Below are positions 62,090 to 64,000 of a stretch of 64,000 bases of DNA, piece after piece (within the stretch, counting starts at the first letter, position 1; each line of letters begins with the position of its first letter). The notes under the pieces are model-generated. The model made no database searches and was not told the origin of the DNA. It was given only the letters and a program-made list of their open reading frames with translations. The translations under genes and the position numbers were made by a program. Source of the DNA: Bacillus mesophilus. Lineage in GTDB: Bacteria; Bacillota; Bacilli; Bacillales; SA4. The stretch is taken from assembly GCF_011008845.1 (NCBI RefSeq), contig NZ_JAAIWM010000007.1:1-64000 (forward strand). The letters are read 5' to 3'.

Positions 62090-62302
62090 ATATTTTCCTC
62101 CTATCTAGATGACCTCTCCAAAACTACGCATATCAGGGATTCATGGGTTTAATTTCGGAAAAACATTCCTTCAATTAAACCCAAAAATCAGGAGATATCA
62201 TTAAACCATTTTTTACCATACTATTAGTTCCATAGTCCTTATGTAACGGCATATATCTCGCATTTGTGAATAAACCCACACTTTCAAGTCATATTGGTTT
62301 TC

Positions 62303-62328
62303 AAAAAAAAGATCCGGATACCGGATCT
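62303..62328 (-). terminator. Terminator between wbpE-like and wbpA-like genes
   Basis: AGATCCGG-TAT-CCGGATCT is a perfect 8-bp stem followed by TTTTTTT on the minus strand. The 62090-62387 gap may therefore also hold a new promoter for the wbpA-like gene, though no clear boxes were seen. Confidence 0.9.
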
Positions 62329-62387
62329 ACTGCTTTACATATTTAATTAAAGGTTCTTAGCAAGACCTGGCTAGTACCTATAATCAC

Positions 62388-63515
62388 TCAGCCTCTCTTA
62401 TTGCTAAAGAAATCTTTAACCGTTGAAATAACATAGCTTTGATCCTCTTCTGTCAGTTCAGGATATAACGGAAGCGCTAGTGTACTTAATGATGCCTTTT
62501 CAGCCTCCGGAAAATCACCGATATTATATCCTAAATGTTTATAAACTTCTTGCAAATGCAGTGGTTTTGGATAGTACACGCCTGTTTGTATTCCATGTTT
62601 TTGTAAATATTCCCTCAGCTGATCTCTTGATGGAGTTTGAATAATATATAGATGATAAACTGAATAGTGATGGTTTTGTTCAGTAGGAAGTGTAAGTGGT
62701 AAGCTATTAAAGGAATGGTTATATTCAGCTGCTTTTTTTCTTCTTAATTGATTAAAAGTGTCCAAATGAGGTAATTTCACATGTAATGCTGCCGCTTGTA
62801 GAGGATCTAATCGACTATTATAACCGATGTGTGAATGATAATACTTTTGACTACTACCATGTATTCGTAAGACTTTTAGCTTATTTGCTAAGTCAAGATC
62901 ATTTGTTACAATCATCCCCCCATCACCAAATCCACCTAAATTCTTAGTAGGGAAAAAAGAAAAGCACCCAGCATTCCCTAAACAACCAACTTTTTTTCCT
63001 TTGTAGGAGGAGCCAATTGCCTGACAGGCATCTTCTATAACAAAGAGATTCCGTCTATTTGCAATCTCTAAAATTTCATCCATATTTGCAGGTTGACCAA
63101 ATAAATGCACAGGGATGATTGCTTTTGTTTTTGAAGTAATGGCAGCTTCAATCTTTGACACATCAATATTGTAGGTAACAGGATCAATATCAACGAATAC
63201 TGGGATTGCGTTTAATTTTGAAATGACTTCAGCTGTCGCAAAGAAGGTAAATGGAGTTGTAATGACTTCATCCCCCGAACTAATCCCCATTGCATCTAGG
63301 GTTAACTGTAAAGCATCTGTTCCATTGGCTACTCCAATAGCGTACTTAACCTCACAATACTCTGCCATCGCTTTTTCAAAATCCTCAACCTTAGGTCCCA
63401 TGATATACTGACCGCTTAATAACACTTCTGTTAATTCTTTATGAATCTCGCTTTCTAGTAAATGATATTGCCCTGCCGTATCTAGTAAAGGTATTACTTT
63501 ATGACGATTCTCCAT
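62388..63515 (-). CDS. DegT/DnrJ/EryC1 aminotransferase (WbpE-like)
   Basis: The 375-residue PLP enzyme has the opening VIPLLDTAGQYHLLESEI, GVANGTDALQLTLDAMG, FEDACQAIGSSYKG-like VIEDACQAIGSSYKGKKVG, and the PLP lysine in FFPTKNLGGFGDGG. The C-terminal HHYSVYHLYIIQ is typical. It would aminate the 3-keto sugar made by the WbpB-like oxidoreductase encoded immediately upstream, giving a 3-amino-uronic acid nucleotide. Confidence 0.92.
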   Translation of the reverse strand: MENRHKVIPLLDTAGQYHLLESEIHKELTEVLLSGQYIMGPKVEDFEKAMAEYCEVKYAIGVANGTDALQLTLDAMGISSGDEVITTPFTFFATAEVISKLNAIPVFVDIDPVTYNIDVSKIEAAITSKTKAIIPVHLFGQPANMDEILEIANRRNLFVIEDACQAIGSSYKGKKVGCLGNAGCFSFFPTKNLGGFGDGGMIVTNDLDLANKLKVLRIHGSSQKYYHSHIGYNSRLDPLQAAALHVKLPHLDTFNQLRRKKAAEYNHSFNSLPLTLPTEQNHHYSVYHLYIIQTPSRDQLREYLQKHGIQTGVYYPKPLHLQEVYKHLGYNIGDFPEAEKASLSTLALPLYPELTEEDQSYVISTVKDFFSNKRG

Positions 63516-63539
63516 ATCACACCATTCCTTATTCTTTAC

Positions 63540-64000
63540 TCATAATTTGAACGTCTTCCCTTGTTCCGCTGCCTTATAGATGGCTAGAACGAGCTCAAGT
63601 GCCTTTCTGCCATCCTCCCCCGTTACAGCTGGTTCTTTATTATTTTTTACAGCTTCAATCATATCGGATATCATATGTTGGTGACCCGGAAGACCAAAAG
63701 GATCTTGCTTTATCTTTTCCTTCATGTATTGACTGTGTTCCTTTGGTTCACCCTCAAATTCCCAGTGCTCAATCCAATTGGCAGTAGGACCACTAATGAC
63801 AGCACTTCCAGACTCCCCAAACATACTGATGGATTCTTTATAGTTAACTGGAAAGATTGTAGAGGTCGCTTCAATAACTCCTAATGCCCCATTCTTAAAT
63901 TTGACAATAGCAGCTGCCAGATCCTCTACTTCAATATTTCTTAACCTAGTATCTGCGTAAGCTTGCACCTCAGCGACATCACCAACAAGCCATACCAAGA
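63540..64000 (-). CDS. Gfo/Idh/MocA oxidoreductase, WbpB-like, C-terminal part (5' end outside window)
   Basis: The frame is open to the right edge, so the N-terminal Rossmann domain is missing. The 153 visible residues show the C-terminal Gfo/Idh domain: VWLVGDVAEVQAYADTRLRNIEVEDLAAAIVKFKNGALGVIEA, IFPVNYKESISMFGESGSA and GEDGRKALELVLAIYKAAEQGK. It is consistent with a UDP-sugar 3-dehydrogenase (WbpB type). The gene sits 24 bases upstream of the aminotransferase in the same direction. Confidence 0.85.
   Translation of the reverse strand, partial: LVWLVGDVAEVQAYADTRLRNIEVEDLAAAIVKFKNGALGVIEATSTIFPVNYKESISMFGESGSAVISGPTANWIEHWEFEGEPKEHSQYMKEKIKQDPFGLPGHQHMISDMIEAVKNNKEPAVTGEDGRKALELVLAIYKAAEQGKTFKL

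Noticed and set aside
62090..62302. Promoter for the wbpA-like gene
   Set aside because: A promoter is expected after the terminator, but no convincing -35/-10 pair could be picked by eye.
1..64000. CRISPR array
   Set aside because: The repeats present are palindromes at irregular distances in different gaps. No regular repeat-spacer pattern or cas gene was seen.

Overview
The window looks like chromosomal DNA of a low-GC Gram-positive spore-former of the Bacillaceae. It has strong Shine-Dalgarno sites of the GGAGG type, frequent TTG and GTG starts, two YheC/YheD ATP-grasp genes (a family tied to Bacillus spore coats), an EcsAB-type transporter, a secreted GH14 beta-amylase with a cre box, and a staphyloxanthin-like C30 carotenoid cluster. 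No rRNA, tRNA or CRISPR array was found.

Layout. 1-11.3 kb: an accessory region. A tyrosine recombinase, an XRE regulator and a HATPase protein lie on the minus strand. Divergent from them is a plus-strand array of small orphan genes, several resembling immunity proteins (SMI1/KNR4, Imm50-like, Imm8-like), plus a Nudix hydrolase. Nearly every plus-strand gene in the array is followed by the same structured intergenic element, giving a gene-plus-element cassette pattern. 11.4-15.7 kb: an HNH/EVE-like endonuclease with a NERD protein (possible defence pair), a coiled-coil gene, an antitoxin with a PemK toxin broken by two stops, and a GNAT gene. 15.9-23.2 kb: a purine permease under a guanine riboswitch, a chemotaxis receptor, a Gfo/Idh oxidoreductase, an Rpn nuclease, a DUF429 protein and a 39-residue DUF4023 gene.

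23.2-36.3 kb: carotenoid region, all on the minus strand, in two blocks. Upstream block: two CrtN/CrtI-type desaturases, a CrtM-type synthase and type 2 IPP isomerase, followed by a MerR-B12 regulator and an alpha/beta hydrolase. Downstream block: crtP, aldH, crtN and crtQ, closely matching the S. aureus tailoring enzymes. The synthase makes the C30 backbone, the desaturases and CrtP desaturate and oxidise it, AldH makes the acid, and CrtQ glycosylates it. The promoter of the first gene carries tandem 11-bp repeats and a perfect palindrome over the -10 box, which suits control by the MerR-B12 protein.

37-52 kb: a DUF6508 gene, an alpha/beta hydrolase, a TPR-GGDEF cyclase, a MurF-like ligase between two YheC/YheD genes, a flavin reductase, a fasciclin protein, beta-amylase, and a PH-like membrane protein with an EcsAB-like transporter. 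52.1-64 kb: a surface-polysaccharide cluster on the minus strand (WbpA/WbpB/WbpE-like sugar acid genes, O-antigen polymerase/ligase, two glycosyltransferases, PIG-L deacetylase, WbqC, acetyltransferase, a sugar transferase-aminotransferase fusion, and a FemAB-like acyltransferase).

A dispersed palindromic repeat (core GGGACAAGGTACCTGTCCC) occurs about 16 times between 13.4 and 52.2 kb. It is absent from the carotenoid and polysaccharide blocks. At three minus-strand genes the repeat supplies the TAG stop codon, and in one plus-strand gene it extends the reading frame.
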